Assembly (NCBI GenBank): GCA_964565415.1 | Contig: CAZMEX010000078.1 | Span: 1 to 12,207 of the forward strand | Direction: 5' to 3' | Length of the DNA: 12,207 bases | Source of the DNA: JAIOSM01 sp964565415 | GTDB lineage: Bacteria > Desulfobacterota > Desulfobacteria > Desulfobacterales > Desulfobacteraceae | Shown here: piece by piece, positions 1-7,439 of the stretch | Layout of the letters: the number at the start of each line of letters is the position of its first letter | How positions within the stretch are numbered: position 1 is the first letter of the stretch | Notes under the pieces: model-generated | The model's input: only the letters and a program-made list of their open reading frames with translations | Told to the model about the DNA's origin: nothing | The model's database searches: none | Made by a program: the position numbers and the translations under genes

Positions 1-174
1 ATACAGCAATTTTAAAAAAATAACAAGGGGATAACAGACGATTTAATGATTAATAACCCACTAAAAAAATGACAAACAGTTTGAGATAAAGAATTTCGAT
101 TTAAACTGGCGGCTTAATTCTATCTGCACAGGTCGAAACAACGTGGTCGGCACCGGTTAAGCTGCTGATTTCAG

Positions 175-310
175 TTACTGCCGGACTTGGGCGGAACAGA
201 GCCGAAAACCTAAGATGTCGTTCGTATCATTCGGCGTGAACCTGTACCGAAAAGCACTACGGACGTCAGCAGGGTAGTAGCTCCAGCTACCGCCGCGGAT
301 AACGCGATAG
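175..310 (-). other. Candidate DGR variable region at the 3' end of the caspase/FGE gene
   Basis: From about base 310 to the stop codon the composition jumps: by hand count 68 of 120 bases are G+C over 181-300, against 19 of 60 over 301-360. The segment encodes residues 464-507, the C-terminal part of the lectin-like fold that diversity-generating retroelements (DGRs) are known to mutate. Many exposed positions use codons reachable from an AAC or AAT template by changes at adenines only: Ser473 AGC, Tyr474 and Tyr475 TAC, Asp478 GAC, Tyr485 TAC, Phe487 TTC, Asp491 GAT and Asp494 GAC. The invariant residues (Gly, Trp, Pro, Arg, Gly-Phe-Arg) have few or no adenines. The end is GC-rich, as expected at an initiation-of-mutagenic-homing site. 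No reverse transcriptase or template repeat is in the window, so this could instead be gene conversion from a GC-rich paralogue. Confidence 0.5.
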
Positions 311-1698
311 ATACCACCAGATTTTACTAAAGGATTGTTTGTAATATGTTTAGAATAAGCATTTTCATCATAAACATCCTCACACCATTCCCAGACATTG
401 CCGGACATATCATAAAGCCCAATACCATTGGGGGCTTTTGTGCCTACCTCATGAGTTCTGGAATTGGAATTAGAATAATACCAGGCAACTCTGTCTACAT
501 CATTACCTCCGGCATATTTCTCATTTTTCCCTCTGCTTCTGGCTGCATATTCCCACTCAGCTTCGGTGGGCAGTCTGAATTTTACATTGCCTCTGCTGTT
601 TACCTTTTTAATAAATTGTTTTGCTCTATTCCAGCTTACTTCTTCTACTGGGCATTCATCACCACAAGCCTTAAAGTAAGATGGATTATTTCCCATAATC
701 GTTCTCCATTGCCCCTGGGTTACCTCATATTTTGCCATCCAGAATCCGTCTACGCAGACTTTATGTACCGGTTTTTCATCTGAAGAACCTGAACGACTAC
801 CCATCTGATAACAACCCCCCTTTACCCAGACAAACTCCATGCCGGTTACAGGATCAGTATAGGTATCTCCCATAGCTGGTGCTAAAGGCGTTGTCACTAC
901 AGGTTGCGGTTGAACAGATGCAGCAGGCTGACTCTGATCAGCTGGCGGCTGCGTTCCCCTGGCAAAATAAAAATCACCCATAAGAGAGGAAGAATCCCAA
1001 GGTACCTGTTTACCATTGGTCTCATTATAAACCTTTTTCCTTGTTTCTTTTAGGACTTTTTCAATTGGAATGCCTGGCTGCATCATATATTTCAATAAAT
1101 GACCGGTAAACAATCCATTTCGGTTGTTACCATCTGCTGCAACTGATCCCGGTGCTGTGGCATATCCAATAATGGTACCACTTGGTGCTTCCATTCTGGC
1201 AAGTCCTTTTTTTCCAGTTCTGAAGGATCGTTTAAATGGATTGTCGCGGCAGGCATCAAGCAGAACTATATTGAGTTCATTTCCTACGTCTTTCATTTTT
1301 CCAAGAATTCTGCCCACATCCACTGATTCATATTTTACATCTGATTCTGTTCCAACATGAGCATTTACAGGGATAAGATAATTTGAACCATTGATCTGCA
1401 TTCCATGCCCTGCATAATAAAACAGACCGACTTTTGATTTTCTCAAAATGGTGTAAAACTGATCAGCTGCTTTTTCCATGGTCCGCTGATCTGCATTGAT
1501 TTTGAGTATCACATTAAATCCACACTTTTTTAATGCTGATGCCATATCCCTTGCATCATTAACAGGATTTACAAGAGGGGAATTTTGATAATCACTGTTA
1601 CCTATTACAAGGGCAATTCTGTTTGCTGCATAAAGATTAGAAGTAAATGATATAGCAAAAATAATTATTAATGTTAATATATGGCACCAGCATTTCAT
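175..1698 (-). CDS. Secreted caspase-like (C14) protein fused to an FGE/SUMF1-type C-type-lectin-fold domain
   Basis: The 507-residue protein starts with a probable Sec signal peptide (about 1-24, ending LYA), so it should act outside the cytoplasm. Residues about 26-245 form a caspase-fold domain with the catalytic dyad visible: His98 in YAGHG and Cys150 in LLDACRDNPF. A Pro/Gln-rich linker (about 248-275) leads to an FGE-sulfatase-type domain (about 280-503) with the usual landmarks: FRLPTEAEWEYAAR, GLYDMSGNVWEWCED, RVIRGGSW and GFRL. The paired cysteines that make true FGE catalytic are missing after GGSW, so this is more likely a ligand-binding fold than an enzyme. It is the last gene of a two-gene unit, 24 bases after its neighbour, with an AAGGA-type RBS before the ATG. 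The last ~45 codons are much richer in GC than the rest and look like a retroelement-diversified variable region (separate entry). Domain identity is secure. A role as a cell-death or effector protease is inference. Confidence 0.93.
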   Translation of the reverse strand: MKCWCHILTLIIIFAISFTSNLYAANRIALVIGNSDYQNSPLVNPVNDARDMASALKKCGFNVILKINADQRTMEKAADQFYTILRKSKVGLFYYAGHGMQINGSNYLIPVNAHVGTESDVKYESVDVGRILGKMKDVGNELNIVLLDACRDNPFKRSFRTGKKGLARMEAPSGTIIGYATAPGSVAADGNNRNGLFTGHLLKYMMQPGIPIEKVLKETRKKVYNETNGKQVPWDSSSLMGDFYFARGTQPPADQSQPAASVQPQPVVTTPLAPAMGDTYTDPVTGMEFVWVKGGCYQMGSRSGSSDEKPVHKVCVDGFWMAKYEVTQGQWRTIMGNNPSYFKACGDECPVEEVSWNRAKQFIKKVNSRGNVKFRLPTEAEWEYAARSRGKNEKYAGGNDVDRVAWYYSNSNSRTHEVGTKAPNGIGLYDMSGNVWEWCEDVYDENAYSKHITNNPLVKSGGIYRVIRGGSWSYYPADVRSAFRYRFTPNDTNDILGFRLCSAQVRQ

Positions 1699-1722
1699 TT
1701 AAGAGTTCCTTAAAATTATTGG

Positions 1723-2808
1723 TTAATCAAAATCATATTTCTTAGAAAACTCAACGTCCCTTGCACGTTCTCTATCTATTACGAACTGAATGGAGCGCGA
1801 AGTTGCTTCTGCGGGCATAATACCCATCATAAGCCGTCTTTCATCCGGAGTATACCTATAGGGCACTCCATTTATTCTAATATCACCTTTGGCCTTTAGA
1901 ATGTCATCAATCATCTTCATCATATTTGCCTGGAGACGGAAGGGATCAGTATTTGAAATCTCAACTTCCCATTCAGTACTACAAGCCTGGGGGTTATCTG
2001 GAATTATCCTCTGGGTATAACGTTTTGTATCAACAACACCTCTTACACTATTTAGTACTTTGCCAAAGATCTCTACCAACTCGTATTTATTGGCTCTGTC
2101 CAGCCGGACATTAATAAATCTTTCCTGATTTTTAATATTATTTGCAAGAACGCCTTTAGCTGTGCTTTTGGAAGTATTGGTCTGAGAGGAACTAACCACT
2201 ACATTACCTGTATTCCTATTTTTATTCCACGCAGTTAAAACATAACCGACTTCATCACCAACTTCTTTTTCCACGACAGCTACTGCCTCATCAAAATCCT
2301 GTCTTGTCACTTTAAAAGTTTTTAATACATTTGCTCCAAGGGATCTTCCACCACTGTCATATCCTTTTCCATCAAGGAGGGCACTGGTTTTCCAATAGCC
2401 ATCTGATGTGTATTTAGCTTTGACCTTAAGCCACACAATATATACGGCATCCACGGCAAATCTCTGTGCCATGTTTAAACATGCTAAAGCAGAATCGTCT
2501 CTTGCTCTTTCCATAACACGACTAAGTTCTTTTTCTGATGAATCTTTAGCAAAAGGATCAATTACTTCAAAACCATTTCTGACCAGATGGTTTTCAATAA
2601 ACCCTGTCATTCTTCTATAATGCAATCCAAGATCAGACCTGCCTGTATTTACATCTACCCCCTTTTCAACATAAAAAGGGAGGATTACTATGCGAGTTCT
2701 TAATCCAGCCATGGCAGACTGTGCAGTCAAAAAAAGCATACAGATTGCCAATAATCCTAAAATTATAATTCCTTTTCTACTTACTCTTTTTCTGCTTACT
2801 CTTTCCAT
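1723..2808 (-). CDS. Exported protein of unknown function, possible CsgG/TolB-N-like N-terminal domain
   Basis: This is a 361-residue protein with a basic n-region containing a direct repeat (RVSRK twice), a hydrophobic core and a likely signal peptidase site after AMA (residue 34). The mature protein begins with a beta-strand motif, RTRIVILPFYVE, of the kind that opens CsgG/TolB-N-like domains, followed by a helix and FEVIDPF. This resemblance is by eye only. The middle (about 205-225) is Ser/Thr/Asn-rich and looks like a linker. The C-terminal part (about 228-355) is a second unrecognised domain. The start is well supported: AAAGGAG lies six bases before the ATG. It is the first gene of a two-gene unit with the caspase/FGE gene and sits 66 bases downstream of a predicted promoter. 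A periplasmic partner or adaptor of the caspase is a guess from position only. Confidence 0.8.
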   Translation of the reverse strand: MERVSRKRVSRKGIIILGLLAICMLFLTAQSAMAGLRTRIVILPFYVEKGVDVNTGRSDLGLHYRRMTGFIENHLVRNGFEVIDPFAKDSSEKELSRVMERARDDSALACLNMAQRFAVDAVYIVWLKVKAKYTSDGYWKTSALLDGKGYDSGGRSLGANVLKTFKVTRQDFDEAVAVVEKEVGDEVGYVLTAWNKNRNTGNVVVSSSQTNTSKSTAKGVLANNIKNQERFINVRLDRANKYELVEIFGKVLNSVRGVVDTKRYTQRIIPDNPQACSTEWEVEISNTDPFRLQANMMKMIDDILKAKGDIRINGVPYRYTPDERRLMMGIMPAEATSRSIQFVIDRERARDVEFSKKYDFD

Positions 2809-2874
2809 CTCACTCTCCTTTATAAAATTAATTGCTTTACCCGGCTAACTCAAACTGACTCTCTTGTATTATTA

Positions 2875-2898
2875 TATCGAATGAAAACTTTATATTTC
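2875..2898 (-). promoter_or_regulatory. Predicted sigma-28-like promoter (site B) for the exported protein/caspase unit
   Basis: On the minus strand this reads GAAAT (2898-2894), 14 bases, then CGATA (2879-2875). It lies between the OmpA gene and the 361-residue gene, 66 bases before that start codon. The -10-like part shares CATTCGATAT exactly with site A. The CGATA core matches the family consensus for FliA/SigD/WhiG promoters. The same half-sites with the same 14-base gap occur at the two other unit heads in this window. Confidence 0.6.
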
Positions 2899-2902
2899 TA
2901 AT

Positions 2903-2921
2903 TTTTTATTTAAAATAAAAA
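2903..2921. repeat. AT-only perfect inverted repeat after the OmpA gene
   Basis: Nine-base arms (2903-2911 and 2913-2921) flank a single central base. It lies immediately after the OmpA stop codon and directly before promoter site B. All pairs are A-T, so it is a weak hairpin. It could act as a poor terminator separating the two units, or be low-complexity AT sequence. Confidence 0.3.
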
Positions 2922-3530
2922 TTATTCTGCTCTGATTTCAACCCGCCGATTAACCTGCTTATTATCAGACGTTGTATTATCCACAAGAGGTATTGTCTCT
3001 CCGTAGCCAAATACTGCTATTCGATCTGGATGAATATTATAACTTTTCACAAGGAAATTCTTTACTGAATTTGCACGATTAAGACTTAAATTCAAATTAT
3101 AATTCCCGGAACCATCTGAATCAGTATGACCAATAATAGTTAAATTTTTTGTCTGAAGCTCTGTTGAGGTCACAGCTTTACCAAGTTCGTTCAAAACATA
3201 AAAAGCATCAGATCTAATGGCACTTGAATTATGATTAAACTCAATCTTCATATTTACCTTGGAAGATAAATCATTATCTGAAACAACTATTGTTTTCTGA
3301 ACCGGTTGATTATTTTTTTCAGACATCACCACAATTGTTCTGGTTTTTGCTCCCTGACCGGAAACAAAACTTCTGGTCAGTCCACGGGTCTTTGCCTTTG
3401 GTTTTAAAAGCTTTTGAATTATTTCCTGTTCTGTATCTGCAAAGTTATTATCCTCTGCTAAACTATAATCTGCACAAATAAAGAATGAAAAAATTATTGC
3501 TAATCCCCATAAAATCACTTTTTTTCTCAT
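2922..3530 (-). CDS. OmpA-family peptidoglycan-binding periplasmic protein
   Basis: Taking the ATG at 3530, the protein has 202 residues, with a basic MRKK n-region, a hydrophobic core and a signal peptidase site near YSLA (residue 25). An in-frame ATG at 3545 would add five residues, but it lacks a Shine-Dalgarno sequence and blunts the signal peptide; GGGA lies nine bases before the 3530 start. Residues about 95-202 are an OmpA C-terminal domain: IEFNHNSSAI, then GHTDSDG with the diaminopimelate-contacting Asp137, then RIAVFGYGE, and the terminal NRRVEI with the conserved Arg. It should bind peptidoglycan non-covalently. There is no N-terminal beta-barrel; residues about 26-94 are a short linker that includes a TRGLTR motif. 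It is the last gene of the eight-gene operon and may anchor the ExbB/ExbD-like machine to the wall, the job that the fused domain does in MotB. Confidence 0.9.
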   Translation of the reverse strand: MRKKVILWGLAIIFSFFICADYSLAEDNNFADTEQEIIQKLLKPKAKTRGLTRSFVSGQGAKTRTIVVMSEKNNQPVQKTIVVSDNDLSSKVNMKIEFNHNSSAIRSDAFYVLNELGKAVTSTELQTKNLTIIGHTDSDGSGNYNLNLSLNRANSVKNFLVKSYNIHPDRIAVFGYGETIPLVDNTTSDNKQVNRRVEIRAE

Positions 3531-3566
3531 GTCTATAATTCCCATACAATATAAAAAGGTTATAAT

Positions 3567-4565
3567 TTAATCAAACCCGCTGTCATTGGCACCGGATGTG
3601 TTCTGTTTTTCAACCTGGGATTTTGGCTTGGAGAAATTATATTGCTCCAGCAAAACATAAGCCTCTGTCTCAGTTCCTGAAACATACTTCTTATCTTCTA
3701 TATATCTTGCTGTAATCCAGACCTGAAAAAGTTTTGAATGAATCCTGTGGACTTTTGCTGATACTCTCACATTTGCAGAATTCGGGTCATCAGTTACAGT
3801 AACTTGTCTAAACTTTGCCAAATAATTTTGAAGTACTGAAAACGAATCAATAAAATACTCTATATTATATGGATTACTACGTTCTACATGCACAACAATC
3901 TCATTGGTTTCCATTCTGGTAAAAAGGCAGCTTAAATTACGTGCAAGGTAAGATGCAAGGAGATCGCCCTGAATACTGTTAAACGGTAAAGGTCTTAAAC
4001 CTAAAAGATGATTATCCGGTGTTAAAGTTTGCAAAGCCTTTTTCTGAGATATTTTTGGTTTTCCCTTCCATGCTGTGCCAAAGCCTGTTACCCATTTATT
4101 TTCTTCAAGATCTAGAGCTCGTAATTTTATGGTTAACATTCCATCAATACTTGATATTCCAGTATCAATACCAATATAGAATTTTTCTTTTTCCAATGGA
4201 CCACATTTAATATTTGTTAATTTCCTGTGATGTTCCCACGGAGCTACAGATGGTCGCCAAGCTAAGTTTATTCCTGGTTCAATCATAAGATGATCAACAA
4301 GTATTCCTCTTATCTGACTTGTAAGATTATCAATATTTGGCTGAACATTTTCGCCCTTTAAACTTACAATTATAAATGGTTGATTTTTAAATCTTGGATT
4401 TTGTCCAAGCTCCTTGATTAAATATGGTGCGGCTTTTTCAGTAATCCACTCATCTAAGGGCATGAATTGCTCATACACTCTGGATACAGGCTTATTAGTT
4501 GAAACACAACCTGGAGTAACTAAAGCAATAAGCAGCAATATGATTATAAAAATATGTAATTTCAT
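3567..4565 (-). CDS. Lipoprotein with two tandem FlgO/LpoB-like domains, function unknown
   Basis: The 332-residue protein has a type II signal peptide with lipobox VTPGC, so the lipidated residue is Cys20. AAAGGAG sits just before the ATG, giving a firm start. The mature part appears to hold two copies of one fold, about 35-165 and 195-305. Each has a long helix, a strand motif (FIIVSLKGENVQPNI; NEIVVHVERSNPYNI), another helix and a closing pair of strands (MLTIKLRALDLEENKW; LFQVWITARYIEDKKY). This resembles the small alpha/beta domains of FlgO, LpoB and TolB-N, judged by eye. The divergent lipoprotein gene at 11234 has the same lipobox-CVST start and two-domain plan. It lies 27 bases after the lytic transglycosylase gene and 36 bases before the OmpA gene. 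An outer-membrane-anchored structural or regulatory part of the envelope complex is inferred. Confidence 0.8.
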   Translation of the reverse strand: MKLHIFIIILLLIALVTPGCVSTNKPVSRVYEQFMPLDEWITEKAAPYLIKELGQNPRFKNQPFIIVSLKGENVQPNIDNLTSQIRGILVDHLMIEPGINLAWRPSVAPWEHHRKLTNIKCGPLEKEKFYIGIDTGISSIDGMLTIKLRALDLEENKWVTGFGTAWKGKPKISQKKALQTLTPDNHLLGLRPLPFNSIQGDLLASYLARNLSCLFTRMETNEIVVHVERSNPYNIEYFIDSFSVLQNYLAKFRQVTVTDDPNSANVRVSAKVHRIHSKLFQVWITARYIEDKKYVSGTETEAYVLLEQYNFSKPKSQVEKQNTSGANDSGFD

Positions 4566-4592
4566 TTTTTCTCCTTTGTAATCGTCTAAAGG

Positions 4593-5426
4593 TTATCTAA
4601 AAACTCGTTTTTTATCAACACTATATCCAATTTTCTTCATTTGATAAATGCCAGCTGTTTTTTCGGCAATAGTATCATATATCATAACTATATAAGTTTC
4701 GCCAAGGGAAGTTCTAAACCAGTCAAGCCTTAATGATTTACTATTTTCTTTAACATATTGAAAAAAATTGCTCGCTCTGTAGGGATTATGAAAAAGAATT
4801 ACAGGTATCTTTCTGCCGGGTTTGTATAATTCACGCTTATTTTCAGGTATTTGTACTATTTTAGATCCTTGAATTATTTTTTCAAGATGATGAAAAATAT
4901 ATCCACTGTACCAGACTGCTCCTTCAGGCAAAGAATATGCTGAAGGAGTTTTCCCTATTCTGCTTGGTCCATAATTATATGCTGCCATGGCAAAATGGAT
5001 ATTTCCATTATACCTGTCAAGCATCTGCCGTATATATCTTGCTCCTGCCTTGATATTTCTGCATGGGTCAAATAATTGCTTCTTTCTTTTTATCCCCAAT
5101 TCATTCGCTGTTTGGGGCCATCTAATCTGCATAATACCATAACAGGATTTATTTGATGCAGCCAAAGGATTAAAATCAGATTCACCCCTTGCAACTGCTA
5201 AAAGCAGAGTTAAAGGCAAACCATATTGTATGGCAGCCTTTCTAAAACAAGCCTCATATGGATACTTTTTAACAGGTTCTTTTCTATAGTCATTAACAGC
5301 AAATGCCTGCCAACTCATTGCATAATCTTGTTTTTCCAAATTTGTCTTTGCTTGTAAATATTCTGTAAAACTAAAAAAAGAAAAAATCTGCAACCCTATA
5401 AATACAAATAATACCTTTTGATTCAT
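4593..5426 (-). CDS. SLT-type lytic transglycosylase with an extra C-terminal domain
   Basis: The 277-residue protein has an N-terminal hydrophobic segment (about 4-22) that fits a signal peptide or anchor. Residues about 58-165 are a family 1 lytic transglycosylase (goose-lysozyme-like) domain: Glu82 in ARGESDFNP is the catalytic acid, followed by the GIMQI motif (97-101), DPCRNIKAGARYI (120-132) and AAYNYGP (148-154). It should cleave the MurNAc-GlcNAc bond of peptidoglycan and form 1,6-anhydroMurNAc. Residues about 195-277 are an added domain with alternating strands and helices (KIPVILFHNPY; GETYIVMIYDT) that looks faintly SPOR-like. Its ATG overlaps the stop of the ExbD-like gene (ATGA), indicating translational coupling. 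Such enzymes commonly open the wall for trans-envelope machines, which fits the neighbours. Confidence 0.93.
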   Translation of the reverse strand: MNQKVLFVFIGLQIFSFFSFTEYLQAKTNLEKQDYAMSWQAFAVNDYRKEPVKKYPYEACFRKAAIQYGLPLTLLLAVARGESDFNPLAASNKSCYGIMQIRWPQTANELGIKRKKQLFDPCRNIKAGARYIRQMLDRYNGNIHFAMAAYNYGPSRIGKTPSAYSLPEGAVWYSGYIFHHLEKIIQGSKIVQIPENKRELYKPGRKIPVILFHNPYRASNFFQYVKENSKSLRLDWFRTSLGETYIVMIYDTIAEKTAGIYQMKKIGYSVDKKRVFR

Positions 5427-6184
5427 GGTGCCACCTCTATTTCCCCGTTTTTTAAAATAACAAGGTCTCCAGCCTGGAGTTCTGACATCAACAGAATAAT
5501 CTGCTCTTGCATATCCCTTGAAAGATGCACTCCATAGGAAACCTGATCCCTGCCAAAGGTCGCAACCACTTGTGCAGCAGCATGCTGAATGTTTTCAGGA
5601 ACAGTTTCCATCTCCATATCATAAACTTTGCCTGGTGGATCTGATAACAGAAATTTTAATATTCTACCCTCCTTGACATTCAACTTCCAACATCGGTTTG
5701 AAGCAAAAAGATAAAGTTTTACCTTGGTTGGATCATTAAGCAAGTATTCAAGGGCATCATTTGAAACAAATCCCAGGGAAAAACCTCTCTTCTGTTCAGT
5801 TTCTGACTGTACCAGTATTTCCCCGGATATTTGTTTCTGTACTGGTTTTAATACCTGTTTTACCATCGACTTTGCTACTGGTTTTACTGTTGGTTTTGGA
5901 TTCTGTTTCTGCCTCTGCATTGGTTCTGGTATTACGACCGATACAATGGTCTTTTCTTTTTTTAATATTTCAACCATTGGCTTTGGCTCAGGCTGCACAA
6001 TGCCAGTCAATTTCAAATCAGGCTGATTGTTTTTGTTATGTATCGGCATAGACTGAACAAGCGAAAAAATAACCATAAGGCACATGCAGATAATAGCCAT
6101 AAATCTCATCACATCTGTCTGGAGTGCTTCTGTAGGGTCATGTACTCTGCTTTGATGTCTATAATTAAAATGATGTTGTATCAT
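5423..6184 (-). CDS. ExbD/TolR-like stator protein with TonB-like Pro/Lys linker and a novel C-terminal domain
   Basis: The 253-residue protein has one membrane helix (about 25-45) after a short cytoplasmic N-terminus. The segment TDVMRFMAIICMCLMVIF lines up with the ExbD/TolR pattern IDVMLVLLIIFM, placing Asp24 at the position of the proton-carrying Asp of that family. Residues about 55-120 are rich in Pro, Lys and Val, with PEPKP, NPKPTVKPVAK and LKPVQK, similar to the rigid periplasm-spanning linker of TonB. Residues about 130-253 form a mixed alpha/beta domain I do not recognise; it is not a normal ExbD periplasmic domain or an OmpA domain. It follows the ExbB-like gene by six bases, its RBS (AGGA) lies in the end of that gene, and its stop overlaps the transglycosylase start. 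Family placement rests on the helix motif and the ExbB-ExbD order. Confidence 0.75.
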   Translation of the reverse strand: MIQHHFNYRHQSRVHDPTEALQTDVMRFMAIICMCLMVIFSLVQSMPIHNKNNQPDLKLTGIVQPEPKPMVEILKKEKTIVSVVIPEPMQRQKQNPKPTVKPVAKSMVKQVLKPVQKQISGEILVQSETEQKRGFSLGFVSNDALEYLLNDPTKVKLYLFASNRCWKLNVKEGRILKFLLSDPPGKVYDMEMETVPENIQHAAAQVVATFGRDQVSYGVHLSRDMQEQIILLMSELQAGDLVILKNGEIEVAP

Positions 6185-6190
6185 TATGTA

Positions 6191-6820
6191 TTATCCTGCT
6201 TCTAAAAGAGTTGCGATTTTATCAAGCCTGTCATTAACTTCTTTTTTTTCCTCTTTACATCTTTCCTCATAATACTGAAATAGCCTTCCATCAACTACCC
6301 AGGATTTTACTGCTCTCATTGTATAACCGCCTATTCCTCCAAAAATCGTTGTAGATAATGCCAATAGTATTCCCCCATCCACAAGTTTTCTTAAGATATC
6401 AAAAGCCCCTTTTTGGGCAGCCATTTGTGCATCCATATTCCCAAGGGATGCCAGCAAAGCATTTCGCATGCCAATGGCTGTCCAGATTACTCCGATGGCA
6501 AAAAATATATTTATTAAAAGTTCGATTCTGTCTTCAGCATTGTTAATAGCTTTATGATCCTGCTCTTTAGCTGAAAGCAGATGGTTTAATTTAATGAGAT
6601 ATCCAAAAAATAAAAATAAAACCATGGAAAAAAAAACAAGAGATACTCCAAGGTTTTGATAGCACCAATTCAATATGTCAATAACAGAAGTTGTCCTGGT
6701 GGCACTTATTACAATACCACCAGTTAAACTTAAAAAATAAAACCCTGCTCCCACACATAAGATTCCTGTAAAAAGACCCTGAATAAACAACCATATACTC
6801 TGTTTCTTTTCTTGTTTCAT
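6191..6820 (-). CDS. MotA/TolQ/ExbB-like proton channel subunit
   Basis: The ATG at 6820 is chosen (209 residues). A longer form beginning at a TTG at 6871 would overlap the previous gene by 35 bases and lacks an RBS, whereas AAGGAG overlaps the previous stop codon 12 bases before 6820. Four hydrophobic segments are visible, about 9-33, 56-79, 100-124 and 146-171. The last two carry the family signature: IGVIWTAIGMRNALL, then LVDGGILLALSTTIFGGIGGY, with Thr157/Thr158 at the place of the conserved TolQ/ExbB Thr facing the ion path. A charged tail (172-209) is cytoplasmic. In this family a pentamer surrounds an ExbD/TolR dimer and converts proton or sodium flow into torque or force. The next gene supplies that partner. 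The protein is at the short end of the family and has no ZorA-like long tail. Confidence 0.85.
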   Translation of the reverse strand: MKQEKKQSIWLFIQGLFTGILCVGAGFYFLSLTGGIVISATRTTSVIDILNWCYQNLGVSLVFFSMVLFLFFGYLIKLNHLLSAKEQDHKAINNAEDRIELLINIFFAIGVIWTAIGMRNALLASLGNMDAQMAAQKGAFDILRKLVDGGILLALSTTIFGGIGGYTMRAVKSWVVDGRLFQYYEERCKEEKKEVNDRLDKIATLLEAG

Positions 6821-6836
6821 CTCTCTTCTTTGCTCC

Positions 6837-7415
6837 TTATTCTGCTTCACATGCTTTGCAGGTAGCTTCAAGTATCAATGATATCTGCTTTAAATCATTA
6901 CTTGCTTTTGCATAGGTTTTCTTATCACCACAAATCTTTAAAAGACCTGATTTCTTTTTCTCAAGCTCCTGATCGCAGTCTGAAAGAATTTTATGTATTC
7001 GTGGGCACAAACTGCATGTTTGGAAATCACCTGAAAGCGAGACAAATGTTGCTGTAAAATACCGGGTATAAATTTTTTTTGCCTGCACAGTACTGATTAT
7101 TCCCTGATTCTTTGCCCATACCAAAAAATCACTGAACAGTTTCTTATTATTTATTGAAGGTGTGCCTTCACACACTTCAAGCAGTGCATCCATGACCTGA
7201 TCAAATTGATATTTACATTCATTATATGACAAAGTAGACCTTGCCGTATCAAATGCCTGGTCAACAAAGTTCCCTGAGGGAAGCGGACATGAAGGTTGTG
7301 TTACAGGCACAGGTTTACTATGAGAACATCCTGTTGGTACCAATGCCAGAGTCATTATTGAGAAACATACCATACAAATCATATATTTTTTTACTGAAGT
7401 TATTTTTGTTGCCAT
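6837..7415 (-). CDS. Cysteine-rich lipoprotein, function unknown
   Basis: The 192-residue protein has a type II signal peptide ending in VPTGC, giving lipidated Cys30, and AGGAG eight bases before the ATG. The mature part is mostly helical and contains nine further cysteines, including two CxxC pairs (TCSLC in the middle, TCKAC near the C-terminus). In the oxidising periplasm these probably form disulfides; heme or metal binding is possible, but there is no CxxCH heme motif. No family is recognised. It lies between the exported helical protein (24 bases) and the ExbB-like gene (16 bases), so it is probably made in step with the channel and may sit in the same complex. Confidence 0.8.
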   Translation of the reverse strand: MATKITSVKKYMICMVCFSIMTLALVPTGCSHSKPVPVTQPSCPLPSGNFVDQAFDTARSTLSYNECKYQFDQVMDALLEVCEGTPSINNKKLFSDFLVWAKNQGIISTVQAKKIYTRYFTATFVSLSGDFQTCSLCPRIHKILSDCDQELEKKKSGLLKICGDKKTYAKASNDLKQISLILEATCKACEAE

Positions 7416-7439
7416 AATCTTATCTCCTGTTATATTTAT

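Noticed and set aside
1..174. Possible terminator, or DGR hairpin or template, after the caspase/FGE gene
   Set aside because: Only three- or four-base stems could be found, with no T run. No segment resembles the 3' end of the gene closely enough to be a template repeat, and there is no reverse transcriptase gene.
346..783. A 145-codon plus-strand frame opposite the FGE domain
   Set aside because: It is the antisense shadow of a well-supported domain, with no recognisable motif of its own. The other plus-strand frames opposite minus-strand genes were rejected for the same reason.
2884..2896. TAAAGTTT, the E. coli FliA -35 sequence, within site B
   Set aside because: It lies too close to CGATA for the FliA spacing and is not present in sites A or C, so it is treated as chance.
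6821..6871. Longer start (TTG) for the ExbB-like gene
   Set aside because: It would overlap the lipoprotein gene by 35 bases, has no RBS, and adds a hydrophilic stretch not needed by the family. The ATG at 6820 has an AAGGAG upstream.
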